The position numbers and the translations under genes were made by a program. From positions 186,001-250,000 of the forward strand of contig NZ_RJUL01000007.1 of NCBI RefSeq assembly GCF_003751625.1: a stretch of DNA of 64,000 bases, given 5' to 3'. The notes under the pieces are model-generated. The model saw nothing but the letters and a program-made list of their open reading frames with translations, did no database searches and was not told the origin of the DNA. The stretch's first letter is position 1. Each line of letters opens with the position of its first letter. Positions 1-8,698 of this stretch are shown here, in pieces. Origin of the DNA: Gallaecimonas pentaromativorans (lineage in GTDB: Bacteria > Pseudomonadota > Gammaproteobacteria > Enterobacterales > Gallaecimonadaceae).

Positions 1-408
1 TGCCAGTTCCATCATCGCCAGGAGGTGGTCTTCATGGCTGTGTACGCCGCCCGGCGACAGCAGGCCCATGATATGCACCGCTTTGCCCTGGCTGACGGCT
101 TTATCCACGGCGCCGCACAAAGCCGGGTTGGTAAAGAAGGTGCCTTCGCCAATTTCTTTGCCGATGCGGGTGAGCTCTTGGTAGACCACGCGGCCAGCAC
201 CCAGGTTGACATGGCCCACCTCGGAGTTGCCCATCTGCCCGGCCGGCAGGCCCACATCCAGGCCGGAGCCGGAGATCAGCGAATGGGGCCGCTCAGCCCA
301 CAGCGCGTCAAGGTTGGGGGTTCTGGCAGCCAGAACGGCGTTGTTTTCCGCCTCTTCCCGGTAGCCCCAGCCGTCCATGATGATCAGTACCAGCGGTTTC
401 TTAGCCAT
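1..408 (-). CDS. gpmI: 2,3-bisphosphoglycerate-independent phosphoglycerate mutase, N-terminal part
   Basis: Cytosolic glycolytic enzyme interconverting 3- and 2-phosphoglycerate with Mn2+. The 136 codons present run from ATG at 408 off the left edge. They read [17 protein letters not shown], with the metal-binding Asp in MDGWG, then [10 protein letters not shown] carrying the catalytic Ser, then the substrate-loop region [17 protein letters not shown]. All are hallmarks of the alkaline-phosphatase-superfamily mutase. The rest of the roughly 510-residue protein lies outside. It is divergent from the yibN-grxC-secB-gpsA operon, as in many gammaproteobacteria. Confidence 0.96.
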   Translation of the reverse strand, partial: MAKKPLVLIIMDGWGYREEAENNAVLAARTPNLDALWAERPHSLISGSGLDVGLPAGQMGNSEVGHVNLGAGRVVYQELTRIGKEIGEGTFFTNPALCGAVDKAVSQGKAVHIMGLLSPGGVHSHEDHLLAMMELA

Positions 409-546
409 GACATCACCCACATAAAGATTCATCTATCAAACCTCGGTAGTTTAAACACAAAGGCCGGTCACAAACCAGCAGGGGGGACTGGCTTTGAAAG
501 GGCACACAGGTATACTCAAGGCCCTCGAAATTCGTGGTAGGCATCG

Positions 547-978
547 ATGAACGCGTCAGAACTGACAACCTTTTTATCCCATCACCCTTATCTCAGCGCC
601 GCCTGGGTTGTGCTGCTGGTGCTGCTGATAGCGGCGCTGGTCCAGGGCATGTTCTCCAGCATCAAGCGGGTCAAGCCTCAACAGGCGGTATTCCTGATGA
701 ACCAGGAAGGCAGTGTGGTGGTGGATATCCGCCCGGCAGCGGACTTTAAAAAAGGGCATATCGCCAATGCCCTGAGCCTTTCCAAGGATGAATTGTTAAA
801 AGGTGAAACAACTCGCCTTGAAAAGCACAAAGACGCCCCCATTATCCTGGTATGCGACGCGGGCCATAACGCTCAGCAAGTTGCTAAAACGCTCAGCAAA
901 GCCGGCTTTAAGTCCCTTTATGTGCTCAGCGGTGGTCTCCAGGGCTGGCGCGACGCCGGAATGCCCGTCAAAGGTTAA
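547..978 (+). CDS. yibN: Membrane-anchored rhodanese-like protein (YibN type)
   Basis: 143 residues. One transmembrane segment lies at about 18-35 (AAWVVLLVLLIAALVQG), followed by a single cytosolic rhodanese domain. The active-site loop reads LVCDAGHNAQQVA, with the sulfur-accepting Cys at about residue 101, and the domain ends with the typical LSGGLQGWRDAGMPV. It leads the operon rhodanese-grxC-secB-gpsA, the same order as yibN-grxC-secB-gpsA in Escherichia coli. The exact sulfur-transfer partner is unknown. The symbol rests on synteny and architecture. Confidence 0.88.
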   Translation: MNASELTTFLSHHPYLSAAWVVLLVLLIAALVQGMFSSIKRVKPQQAVFLMNQEGSVVVDIRPAADFKKGHIANALSLSKDELLKGETTRLEKHKDAPIILVCDAGHNAQQVAKTLSKAGFKSLYVLSGGLQGWRDAGMPVKG

Positions 979-989
979 GGAGTTATGAC

Positions 990-1250
990 ATGGCGGATAT
1001 CGTTATTTACACCAAAACCGGATGCCCCTACTGTGTACGGGCCAAGGCTCTGCTGAGTGAAAAACAGCAAGCGTTCGAAGAAATCTGCAATGACAACGCG
1101 GCCGAGCGCCGCGAGAAGATGCTGGAACTGACCGGTGGCCAAAGTTACACCGTGCCCCAGATTTTCATTAATGGCCAACTCATCGGCGGTTGTTCCGACC
1201 TCGAAGCCCTCGAGGCCCAAGGTAAACTCGACGCCCTGCTGAGCGCCTAA
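990..1250 (+). CDS. grxC: Glutaredoxin 3
   Basis: 86-residue cytosolic dithiol glutaredoxin that reduces protein disulfides and glutathione mixed disulfides. The redox motif CPYC sits near residue 12 ([12 protein letters not shown]). The cis-proline TVPQIFING and the GG-D glutathione-binding motif ([10 protein letters not shown]) follow. Length matches GrxC. It starts 11 bases after the rhodanese stop, behind a TAAGGAG ribosome site, so it is co-transcribed with it and with secB. Confidence 0.95.
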   Translation: MADIVIYTKTGCPYCVRAKALLSEKQQAFEEICNDNAAERREKMLELTGGQSYTVPQIFINGQLIGGCSDLEALEAQGKLDALLSA

Positions 1251-1297
1251 GCAGACACCTAATAACGACAAATACACAATCAAAACAGGTTTATATC

Positions 1298-1780
1298 ATG
1301 GCTGAAGAACTGAACAACGCCGCCGAGCAGCAAGCTCCGCAATTCAACATCCAGCGCATCTACACCAAGGACATCTCCTTCGAGACCCCTAACTCTCCGG
1401 CCATTTTCCAGAAAGACTGGACCCCGGAAGTGAAGCTGGACATCGACACCCGCTCCAACAAGCTGGCTGACGACGTGTATGAAGTGGTACTGGCCCTGAC
1501 CGTTACCACTACCGTTGGCGAAGAAACCGCCTTCCTGGCCGAAGTGCAACAAGCCGGTATCTTCACCATCGGCAACATGCCTGACCCGCAACTGGCCCAC
1601 ACCCTGGGTTCTTTTGCCCCGAACATCCTGTTCCCTTATGCCCGCGAAGCGGTGTCTAACCTGGTTAACCGTGGCACCTTCCCGCCGCTGAACCTGGCAC
1701 CGGTCAACTTCGACGCCCTGTTCGCCCAATACGTACAGCAGCGCGCCGCTGCCAACGGTGAGGCCCAGGCCGAAGCCTGA
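1298..1780 (+). CDS. secB: Protein-export chaperone SecB
   Basis: 160 residues. Tetrameric cytosolic chaperone that keeps preproteins unfolded and hands them to SecA. The core is typical of the family: [19 protein letters not shown] near the N terminus, then [21 protein letters not shown] and the C-terminal [26 protein letters not shown] segment. The acidic SecA-binding surface is recognisable. It lies between grxC and gpsA, which starts 9 bases downstream. Confidence 0.97.
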   Translation: MAEELNNAAEQQAPQFNIQRIYTKDISFETPNSPAIFQKDWTPEVKLDIDTRSNKLADDVYEVVLALTVTTTVGEETAFLAEVQQAGIFTIGNMPDPQLAHTLGSFAPNILFPYAREAVSNLVNRGTFPPLNLAPVNFDALFAQYVQQRAAANGEAQAEA

Positions 1781-1789
1781 GATTAGCGC

Positions 1790-2806
1790 ATGACAGCCGA
1801 ACAACCGGCCATTTGCGTACTGGGGGCGGGGTCTTACGGCACCGCCCTTGCCATTTCTCTGGCACGCAATGGCAACCGTACCCTGCTGTGGGGCCACAAC
1901 CCCAAGCACCTGGCCGACCTTGCCAAAGATCGCCAGAACCGTCGTTACCTCGACGGTATTGCCTTCCCTGACAGCCTGGAAATGGCGCCCGATCTCGCCA
2001 AGGCGGTATCGAGCTGCCGCGATATCCTGGTGGTGGTGCCTTCCCACGCTTTTGACGACGTGCTCAAGCAGATGAAGCCGCACCTGCGGCCCGATGCTCG
2101 GGTTGCCTGGGCCACCAAGGGCCTGGAGCCCGATACCGGCCGCCTGCTGCAGGACGCCGCCCGGGAAGTGCTGGGCGAGCAAATTCCGCTGGCTGTGGTG
2201 TCTGGCCCCACCTTTGCCAAGGAGCTGGCCGCTGGCCTGCCCACGGCCATTTCCATTTCCAGCACCGACGAAGACTTCATGCATCGCCTGGCCGACCTGC
2301 TGCACTGCGAAAAGCGGCTGCGCACCTACGCCAACCCCGATTTTATCGGGGTGCAACTGGGTGGCGCCGTGAAGAACGTCATCGCCATCGGTGCTGGCAT
2401 GGCCGACGGTCTGGGCTTTGGGGCCAACGCCCGTACTGCCCTTATCACCCGTGGTTTGGCCGAGCTGTCGCGCTTGGGCGCCGCCCTGGGAGCCGATCCG
2501 GCCACCTTTATGGGCATGTCGGGTCTTGGCGATCTGGTGCTGACCTGTACCGACAACCAGTCACGCAACCGGCGTTTTGGCCTGGCCTTGGGCCAAGGCA
2601 AGAACGCCCAGCAGGCCATGGACGATATAGGTCAGGTAGTGGAAGGCTATCGCAACGCCAAAGAGGTGTTTGCGCTGTCACGGCGGCTGGGGGTGGAAAT
2701 GCCCATCACCGAGCAAATCTACGCCGTGCTCTACGAGGGGCGCGACCCCAAAGAAGCGGCGCGAAACCTCTTAGCCCGGGAACGAAAATCCGAATCCCTG
2801 GCATAA
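1790..2806 (+). CDS. gpsA: NAD(P)+ glycerol-3-phosphate dehydrogenase
   Basis: 338 residues. Makes sn-glycerol 3-phosphate from dihydroxyacetone phosphate for phospholipid synthesis. The N-terminal Rossmann motif is [10 protein letters not shown] (about 12-21). The family signature [11 protein letters not shown], the catalytic-lysine region [20 protein letters not shown] and the substrate-site [20 protein letters not shown] follow. Last gene of the operon, directly followed by an intrinsic terminator. Confidence 0.97.
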   Translation: MTAEQPAICVLGAGSYGTALAISLARNGNRTLLWGHNPKHLADLAKDRQNRRYLDGIAFPDSLEMAPDLAKAVSSCRDILVVVPSHAFDDVLKQMKPHLRPDARVAWATKGLEPDTGRLLQDAAREVLGEQIPLAVVSGPTFAKELAAGLPTAISISSTDEDFMHRLADLLHCEKRLRTYANPDFIGVQLGGAVKNVIAIGAGMADGLGFGANARTALITRGLAELSRLGAALGADPATFMGMSGLGDLVLTCTDNQSRNRRFGLALGQGKNAQQAMDDIGQVVEGYRNAKEVFALSRRLGVEMPITEQIYAVLYEGRDPKEAARNLLARERKSESLA

Positions 2807-2807
2807 A

Positions 2808-2838
2808 AAAACCGGCCTTCTGGCCGGTTTTCTTTTTC
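2808..2838 (+). terminator. Intrinsic terminator after gpsA
   Basis: Hairpin AACCGGCC-TTCT-GGCCGGTT at 2810-2829, followed by a T-rich tract. It lies right after the gpsA stop and closes the yibN-grxC-secB-gpsA operon. Confidence 0.9.
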
Positions 2839-2926
2839 TGTTTTTTGCTTTGTGGATAGGCTGTTAAGCAAAATCAACCCAGCCTCTAGGTTGCCGCTTA
2901 CAAGGGCGTAATATGAAACTCCCGAT

Positions 2927-3400
2927 GTGCTGACTGTGCTGCTGGCCCCCGCCGCCAACGCTTGTACCCTGGCGCCCGTTAAGCCGAGCTTTACCGGCAC
3001 CGACATTGCCTCAGTCACCTACCAGCAAGGCATACGCCAAGACAGCGAAGAGCCCTTTATCCGGGCGCTGGTGCTCTATAAAGACAGCGACATGGCGGTG
3101 GTGGAGTCGCGAAGCTGCGAGATGGAAAACTACAGCGTTAACTACTTCAGCACCCAGGGCGGCACCGACAGCGCCCGTATCCAGGCCCTGCTGGCGCCCT
3201 CGCCGCTAAGCAAGGTGACCCTCGCCAAGCCACTGTTGGCGCAACTGCCCAAAAAGCCTAGTCTACAAGACCTCTCCGATGACGTGACCTACGCCCAGGG
3301 CCAGGTGGAGCTCTTGGTCAGCAACCAATCCCTGGACGACGCCCTGACCCCTTTTCGTACCCTGGTGTCGGTGAGTATTGCCCTTGGCGGCGCCGATTAG
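2927..3400 (+). CDS. Small exported protein of unknown function, 5' end possibly frameshifted
   Basis: The open frame runs from a GTG at 2927 and gives 157 residues. A very short hydrophobic leader ([12 protein letters not shown]) ends in a signal-peptidase-like site. A better start, ATG at 2913 behind a well-spaced CAAGGG, is out of frame and stops after six codons. Removing the TG at 2928-2929 would fuse it as [16 protein letters not shown], a normal signal peptide. The mature part has two Cys (near residues 13 and 66) and no recognised domain. The 3' end overlaps trmL tail to tail by 4 bases. Confidence 0.6.
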   Translation: MLTVLLAPAANACTLAPVKPSFTGTDIASVTYQQGIRQDSEEPFIRALVLYKDSDMAVVESRSCEMENYSVNYFSTQGGTDSARIQALLAPSPLSKVTLAKPLLAQLPKKPSLQDLSDDVTYAQGQVELLVSNQSLDDALTPFRTLVSVSIALGGAD

Positions 3401-3861
3401 CCGAGGTTTGGGTAGCCCAGTTGCCGCAGCGCCTCATAGCTGATGATGGCCACGGCGTTGGAGAGGTTAAGGGACCGCGAATCAGGCTGCATGGGAATGC
3501 GGATGCGCTGCTCGGGGGGCAGGCTTTCAATCACCTTCATGGGCAGACCGCGGGTCTCGGGGCCGAACAGCAACACGTCTCCTGCCTGGTAGGCCGGCAA
3601 GTGAAAGCTGCGGCTGCCTTTGGTGGTGCAGGCGTAGACGGTGGCACCCGGCAAGGAGGCCAGGCAATCGGCCAGGCTGTCGTGCTGGGTGACGGTGGCA
3701 AATTCGTCGTAATCCAGGCCGGCCCGGCGCAAGCGCTTATCTTCAAAGACAAAACCCAGGGGTTTGACGAGATGCAATTTGCAGCCGTTATTGGCGCAAA
3801 GGCGGATGATGTTGCCGGTATTGGGCGGGATTTCCGGTTGGAATAAGACAATATTGAGCAT
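3397..3861 (-). CDS. trmL: tRNA (cytidine/uridine-34-2'-O)-methyltransferase
   Basis: 154 residues. SPOUT-class enzyme that 2'-O-methylates the wobble nucleotide of tRNA-Leu species. It opens with [19 protein letters not shown] and has the knot motifs FGPETRGLP (about 100) and [19 protein letters not shown] (about 120-138), which form the S-adenosylmethionine pocket. Length equals E. coli TrmL (YibK). A CpxR-like box begins 2 bases upstream of its start codon, so its own promoter may be affected by Cpx. Confidence 0.95.
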   Translation of the reverse strand: MLNIVLFQPEIPPNTGNIIRLCANNGCKLHLVKPLGFVFEDKRLRRAGLDYDEFATVTQHDSLADCLASLPGATVYACTTKGSRSFHLPAYQAGDVLLFGPETRGLPMKVIESLPPEQRIRIPMQPDSRSLNLSNAVAIISYEALRQLGYPNLG

Positions 3862-3862
3862 G

Positions 3863-3877
3863 TTTACGCTTCTTTAC
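3863..3877 (-). promoter_or_regulatory. CpxR box between trmL and the cpxP-like gene
   Basis: On the minus strand the bases read GTAAA-GAAGC-GTAAA, a perfect match to the CpxR consensus GTAAA-N5-GTAAA. The site lies about 70 bases upstream of the cpxP-like start codon and 2 bases from the trmL start. Given the cpxAR genes 1.4 kb away, control of the cpxP-like/fieF unit by CpxR is likely. Confidence 0.75.
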
Positions 3878-3945
3878 CGGGGCTAAACGCCCCTTTGCAT
3901 TGCGCGGGTTAATCTAGAGGCGAAGTCAATCACAGGAGACACCCC

Positions 3946-4404
3946 ATGAAAAGCCTTTTCCGTACTCTGACCCTGGCCTCTGCGCTGGTGCTGTCTGCCC
4001 AAGCCATGGCAGGCGACAACCCCGGTCCCCGCCATGGTCACGGCGGCCCGGAAGGCCCTGGCATGATGCCGCTGCACATGCTGCTTAAAGACCGCGTATC
4101 CGAAAAACTGGCCCTCACCGACACCCAGAAAGCGCAAATCAAGAGCCTGCTGGAAGCCCATAAGGGCGAGCGCCCCAGCCGCGATGAAATGAAAGCCAAG
4201 ATGGCCGAGTTCAAAGCGCTGATGGCAGCCCCCTCCTTCGACGAGAACAAGGCGCGCGCCCTTCTCGAAGAGCGGGTGGACCACGAGCTCGACCGCATGA
4301 AACTGGGTCACGACGTAATGCAGGTGCTAACTCAGGAGCAGCGGGATACACTGGCGGACATGAGAGAGAAAATGATGTCCCGTCACTTCAAAAAACATGA
4401 CTGA
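3946..4404 (+). CDS. cpxP: CpxP/Spy-family periplasmic stress protein
   Basis: 152 residues. Signal peptide MKSLFRTLTLASALVLSAQAMA, then a His/Gly-rich stretch and a helical LTXXQ-type body. Two family repeats are visible, LALTDTQKAQIKSLL and VLTQEQRDTLADMREKM. Proteins of this family are periplasmic chaperones or inhibitors of CpxA. It sits behind a CpxR box, overlaps fieF by 8 bases and faces cpxA-cpxR, which favours CpxP over Spy. The preceding AGGAGA ribosome site supports this start. Confidence 0.82.
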   Translation: MKSLFRTLTLASALVLSAQAMAGDNPGPRHGHGGPEGPGMMPLHMLLKDRVSEKLALTDTQKAQIKSLLEAHKGERPSRDEMKAKMAEFKALMAAPSFDENKARALLEERVDHELDRMKLGHDVMQVLTQEQRDTLADMREKMMSRHFKKHD

Positions 4405-5299
4405 GCAATACGCCAATTTAGTGAAAAAGGCGACAATGGCCTCTACCTTTGTCGCCACCCTTCTTATCATCAGCAAGCTGCTGGCGTGGATCATGACCGG
4501 TTCCGCCAGCATGCTCGCGTCCCTGACCGACTCGCTGATGGATGTGTCCGCATCCCTTATCAACCTCTTTGCAGTGCGCTATGCCGTACAACCGGCCGAT
4601 GAAGAGCACCGTTTTGGCCACGGCAAGGCCGAATCCCTGGCGGGTATCGCCCAGTCCGGTTTTATTGCCGGCTCCGCTATTTTGCTGATCTTCAACGCCG
4701 CCGACCGGCTGATAAACCCCATGCCGCTGACCCAAACCAGTATCGGCGTTGGCGTTACCCTGCTGGCCCTGGTGCTCACCCTCGGGCTTATCGCCTATCA
4801 GAGCTATGTGGTTAAAAAAACCGGCTCTCAGGCGGTCAAGGCCGATGCCCTGCACTATCGCTCCGATTTGCTGCTGAACATGGGGGTGCTGATTGCCCTG
4901 GTGGCAGGCGGTTTTGGCCTGATGTGGGCCGACGGCGCCCTGGCGCTGGTGATTGGGGTTTATATTCTGGTGTCGGCCGGCAGCATTGCCATCGAGGCAG
5001 GTAACACCTTGATGGATAAAGAACTGCCGGAGGAAGAGAAGGCGCAGATCATGCGCATCGTGCACGGCTTCGAGCAGGTCCACGGCGCCCATGAAGTGCG
5101 TACCCGCCAGGCCGGCCCTACCCGTTTTATCCAGATGCACCTGGAGCTGCCCGACGATATGTCGCTGGTAGCAGCGCACCGGGTTGCCGATGAGGTGGAA
5201 AAAGCCCTGGAGGCCGCCTTTCCGGGGGCCGATGTCATCATCCACCAAGACCCCCTGTCAGTGACCCCTCGCTCTCGCAAGGCTAAGCCGGCAGGCTGA
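4397..5299 (+). CDS. fieF: Cation diffusion facilitator (FieF type, Zn2+/Fe2+ efflux)
   Basis: 300 residues. Inner-membrane metal/proton antiporter with about six transmembrane helices and a C-terminal cytosolic ferredoxin-like metal domain. The transport site is visible as D-x3-D in SLTDSLMDVSAS and H-x3-D in DALHYRSDLLLNMG, as in E. coli FieF. HRFGHGKAESLAG is the conserved cytosolic loop. Its start overlaps the cpxP-like gene, indicating translational coupling. In E. coli cpxP and fieF are also neighbours. Confidence 0.93.
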   Translation: MTEQYANLVKKATMASTFVATLLIISKLLAWIMTGSASMLASLTDSLMDVSASLINLFAVRYAVQPADEEHRFGHGKAESLAGIAQSGFIAGSAILLIFNAADRLINPMPLTQTSIGVGVTLLALVLTLGLIAYQSYVVKKTGSQAVKADALHYRSDLLLNMGVLIALVAGGFGLMWADGALALVIGVYILVSAGSIAIEAGNTLMDKELPEEEKAQIMRIVHGFEQVHGAHEVRTRQAGPTRFIQMHLELPDDMSLVAAHRVADEVEKALEAAFPGADVIIHQDPLSVTPRSRKAKPAG

Positions 5300-6608
5300 G
5301 CGCAAAGCGCAGGCCGCCAAGGGCCGAACGGCTCACCTTCAATTCCCCGGCCATGGCCTTGGCCGCCGCCTGGGCAATGGCCAGGCCCAGCCCGGTTTTG
5401 CCCTGGTGGCCACGGGCCGGGTCGCCCCGGTAGAAGGGCTCGAAGATCTTGTCGAGCATTTCTTCCGGCACGCCAGGGCCGTTATCGTCCACCGTTAAAA
5501 ACCACTGAGCGCCGCGCTTTTCCAAGCCCACATCGATGCGGTCAGCATAGCGGCAGGCGTTGGACAGCAGGTTGTCGAGAATGCGTTGCAGCAGCCGTGG
5601 CTTAAAGCTGCCCGGCGCTTCGGCAGGGGCGGCCAGGTTGATGGTTTTGCCGGGCATCTGGAAACGCCAGTCTTGCACCGAGGAGTTAACCTGTTCGCCC
5701 AGGTCACCCTCTTCAGGCTCTTCCTGATTGAGGGTGGCTTCCAGGCGCGACAGGGTCAGCACCTGGTCAATCAGGTGCTCAAGAGTGTCGCACTCCTTCT
5801 CGATGCGGGGCACGTATTTGTTGTCTTGGTGCTGGTCGCCCAGCAGTGCTGCCGCCAATTTAAGGCGAGTGAGCGGCGAGCGCAGCTCATGGGATACGTC
5901 CGCCAGCAGCCGCTTTTGCGAGGCCAGCAGGGTTTGCAGCTTCTCGGCCATGGTGTTGAAGTCGCGGCCAAGTTTACCCAGCTCGCCACCGCCGGGTTTG
6001 ACCCGCACGCTCAAATCGCCATCACCAAAGCGTGCAGCCGCCCGCGACAAGGTGCGCACCGGCCCCGCCAGCCAGGCCGCCAGCCCCAGGCTCAGCAGCA
6101 ACACCACCACCAACGACACGCTCAGCCGTATCCAGGCAGGGCCCTGCCAGAACCGCTCCCAGGGCCCCATGGGCCGTGGCGGCATCATCCATACCGCCAG
6201 CACCGGGCCGTCCAGGGTTTGAATATCAAAAGGGCCTATGGCGCGCATGTCGCCTTGCTCCAGCACCTGCACGCCGTTATCGGAAGCCACCAATTCAGGT
6301 ATGCGCCAATGGCGAGGCCGGCGCCGCTCCAAAGGTTGCAGGCTGCGGGCGTCAAACAGCACCAGAAAGCGGGCCGATTTACTGTGAATAAGGGCGTCTT
6401 TGGGGCGCTCGGCAAAGCGGCGCAGGTGGTCGCGAAGGCCAGCCAGCTCTTCCAGCTCCTGAGGTATGGCCGGGCGCAGCTCCTCGTTTGAGCGAAGGTG
6501 GCGGCTAAGTTGCACATTGGCCACCAACATCAGCGTCAGCACCAGCCAGAACCACAGAAACAGGCGGCCGGCAAAGCCGGTCAGCCATCCCAACCCCAGG
6601 CGCCTCAT
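5283..6608 (-). CDS. cpxA: Sensor histidine kinase CpxA
   Basis: 441 residues. Inner-membrane envelope-stress sensor that phosphorylates CpxR. Transmembrane segments lie near 13-30 and 163-185 around a periplasmic domain, followed by HAMP, the H-box VSHELRSPLTRLKLA (His about 240), the N-box NLLSNACRYA, and the nucleotide motifs DDNGPGVP and GLGLAIAQ. Its start overlaps the cpxR stop by 4 bases. The 3' end overlaps fieF tail to tail. CpxA is assigned from synteny with cpxR, fieF and the cpxP-like gene. Confidence 0.88.
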   Translation of the reverse strand: MRRLGLGWLTGFAGRLFLWFWLVLTLMLVANVQLSRHLRSNEELRPAIPQELEELAGLRDHLRRFAERPKDALIHSKSARFLVLFDARSLQPLERRRPRHWRIPELVASDNGVQVLEQGDMRAIGPFDIQTLDGPVLAVWMMPPRPMGPWERFWQGPAWIRLSVSLVVVLLLSLGLAAWLAGPVRTLSRAAARFGDGDLSVRVKPGGGELGKLGRDFNTMAEKLQTLLASQKRLLADVSHELRSPLTRLKLAAALLGDQHQDNKYVPRIEKECDTLEHLIDQVLTLSRLEATLNQEEPEEGDLGEQVNSSVQDWRFQMPGKTINLAAPAEAPGSFKPRLLQRILDNLLSNACRYADRIDVGLEKRGAQWFLTVDDNGPGVPEEMLDKIFEPFYRGDPARGHQGKTGLGLAIAQAAAKAMAGELKVSRSALGGLRFALSLPA

Positions 6609-7273
6609 TGGGGCTCCGCGATCAGCTGGTAGCCGACTCCGCGCAAGGTACGGATCACCTGGGCCGGGTTTACCTCGGTCATTTTTTTGCGGATATGAGA
6701 GACATGGATATCGATGTGGCGATCAAAAGGCTGCAGGTGGCGGCCAAAGGCCTGTTGGCAGATGTCTTCTTTGCTCACCACCTCGCCACAGCGCTCAAAC
6801 AGCACTGCCAGCACCCGAAACTCGGCGGCGGTGAGATCAAGCACCTGGCCATGGTAGCGGGCTTCGAGGCGCTCGGGCAGCAGATCCAGGGCGCCCATGG
6901 CTTGGCTCGGCGGCGACAACCGCCGCAAAATCGCCTGAATACGGGCCACCAGCTCGCGGTGAGAAAAGGGCTTGCCTACGTAATCGTCGGCCCCCAGCTC
7001 CAGGCCCAGCACCCGGTCGACTTCGTCGCCTCGGGCGGTGAGCATCAGCACCGGCACCTGGCTTTTCTGGCGGATGCCACGCAGCACTCCAAAACCGTCG
7101 AGGCCAGGGAGCATCACGTCCAGCAGCACCAGATCCGGGCTGGTATCCAAGGCAAGGGCCAGCCCATCGGGGCCGGTGTGGGCACTTTGCAGCTCAAAAC
7201 CGTGGCTGGTCAGGTAGTCACCCAACAGCTCACAGAGGCTGGTGTCGTCATCGATAATAAGGATTCTGGTCAT
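6605..7273 (-). CDS. cpxR: OmpR-family response regulator CpxR
   Basis: 222 residues. The N-terminal receiver has the acidic cluster IIDDD, the phospho-acceptor Asp in LVLLDVMLPGLDG (about residue 51) and the KPFSHRELVARI switch. The C-terminal winged helix ends DIHVSHIRKKM...IRTLRGVGYQL, typical of OmpR/CpxR proteins. It is the first gene of cpxR-cpxA, and a near-consensus CpxR box lies 40 bases upstream, fitting autoregulation. Confidence 0.9.
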   Translation of the reverse strand: MTRILIIDDDTSLCELLGDYLTSHGFELQSAHTGPDGLALALDTSPDLVLLDVMLPGLDGFGVLRGIRQKSQVPVLMLTARGDEVDRVLGLELGADDYVGKPFSHRELVARIQAILRRLSPPSQAMGALDLLPERLEARYHGQVLDLTAAEFRVLAVLFERCGEVVSKEDICQQAFGRHLQPFDRHIDIHVSHIRKKMTEVNPAQVIRTLRGVGYQLIAEPQ

Positions 7274-7312
7274 AGCGGCATCCTAACTGAGTCCTTATTT
7301 TAACCAACTGTT

Positions 7313-7327
7313 TTTACCGTTCTTTGC
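7313..7327 (-). promoter_or_regulatory. CpxR-like box upstream of cpxR
   Basis: The minus strand reads GCAAA-GAACG-GTAAA, one mismatch from GTAAA-N5-GTAAA. It lies in the 60-base gap between the ntrC stop and the cpxR start, where an autoregulatory site would be expected. Confidence 0.6.
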
Positions 7328-7333
7328 AAAGCC

Positions 7334-8698
7334 TCAATCCTGCCCAGAGAGCTTGCGGGTGAGGGTGTTGCGGCCCCAGCCGAGGCTTTTGGCGGCGTCT
7401 TGCTTGTGGCCGTTGGAGCGGCGCAACGCCACCTCGATAAGGGCCTCTTCCAGCATCTGCTGGGCCTGGGCCGCTACCCCCTGGTTACCTGCCACCATCA
7501 GCTGGTCGGCCCAGACTTTAAGCTCTTCCACCCAGTCGAGGGACGCTTCCTTGAGCTCCAGGTTGTCGGGCAGATCCGAGGGCAAGATCTCCTGGCCGGC
7601 GGCCATCACCGTCAGGTAGCGGCAGGTGTTTTCCAACTGGCGGACGTTGCCGGGCCAGGGCAGCTTGGTGAGCAGCTTGACCGTCTCTGGGTGCAGGCGC
7701 CGCTCCGGGGTACGTAGCTCGGCGGCGATACTGGCCAGGAAATGCTCGGCCAGCTTGGGAATGTCTTCGCGGCGCTCGGCAAGGGGCGGCAGCTGAATGC
7801 GGATCACGTTGAGGCGGTGGAACAAATCTTCCCGAAAACGCCCTTCTTTGACGCCTTTTTCCAAGTCTTGGTGAGTGGCGGCGATGATGCGCACATCAAC
7901 GCTCACCGCCACCGCGCCGCCAACCCGGTAGAACTGCCCTTCTTGCAGCACCCGCAGTAGCCGGGTTTGGGCGGGCAGCGGCATGTCGCCGATCTCGTCC
8001 AAAAACAGGGTGCCGCCGTCGGCCTGTTCAAAACGCCCTTCGCGGCGTCCGGCAGCGCCGGTAAAGGCGCCCTTTTCATGGCCGAACAGTTCCGACTCAA
8101 TCAAGTCGGCCGGAATGGCGGCCATGTTAATGGCCACAAAAGGCGCCTTGCTGCGCGGGCTGTGGCGGTGCAGGGCCCGGGCCACCAGCTCCTTACCGGT
8201 GCCGCTTTGGCCGTTAATCAGCACCGACACCGAGGAGCGAGACAGCCTGCCCACCGCCCGAAACACCGCCTGCATGGCCGGCGCCTCGCCGATAAGGTCA
8301 GGCATGGCGCCTTGGGGGCTGGCGGCCACCTCGGCTTCGGGCTGGTCTTTAACCGCCCGTTTGAGGAGCGCCACCACTTCGTCCAAATCAAAGGGTTTGG
8401 GCAGGTACTCAAAAGCCCCGGTCTGGTAGGCGCTGACGGCGGTGTCCAGATCCGAGTGGGCGGTCATGATGATGATCGGCAGCTTGGGGTGGCTCTGGCG
8501 CAGCGACTCGGTCAGAGCCAGGCCGTCCATGCCGGGCATGCGTACGTCGGTCAGCACCACGTCGGGCTGGTCGCTTTCCAGGGCGTCCAGCAGGCTGCGG
8601 GCATCCACAAAGGTGGTGACCTCCATCTTTTGCTGGCTAAGGGCACGCTCCAGCACCCAGCGGATAGCGGCGTCGTCGTCCAGGACCCAGGCTTTCAT
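7334..8698 (-). CDS. glnG: Nitrogen regulator NtrC (sigma-54 activator)
   Basis: 454 residues. Receiver with Asp51 in VVLTDVRMPGMDG, then an AAA+ domain with Walker A GQSGTGKELVAR, the sigma-54 contact loop GAFTGA and the arginine-finger region. The C-terminal Fis-type helix-turn-helix is NGHKQDAAKSLGWGRNTLTRKL. When phosphorylated by NtrB it drives glnA and other nitrogen genes. It overlaps ntrB by one base. Confidence 0.96.
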   Translation of the reverse strand: MKAWVLDDDAAIRWVLERALSQQKMEVTTFVDARSLLDALESDQPDVVLTDVRMPGMDGLALTESLRQSHPKLPIIIMTAHSDLDTAVSAYQTGAFEYLPKPFDLDEVVALLKRAVKDQPEAEVAASPQGAMPDLIGEAPAMQAVFRAVGRLSRSSVSVLINGQSGTGKELVARALHRHSPRSKAPFVAINMAAIPADLIESELFGHEKGAFTGAAGRREGRFEQADGGTLFLDEIGDMPLPAQTRLLRVLQEGQFYRVGGAVAVSVDVRIIAATHQDLEKGVKEGRFREDLFHRLNVIRIQLPPLAERREDIPKLAEHFLASIAAELRTPERRLHPETVKLLTKLPWPGNVRQLENTCRYLTVMAAGQEILPSDLPDNLELKEASLDWVEELKVWADQLMVAGNQGVAAQAQQMLEEALIEVALRRSNGHKQDAAKSLGWGRNTLTRKLSGQD

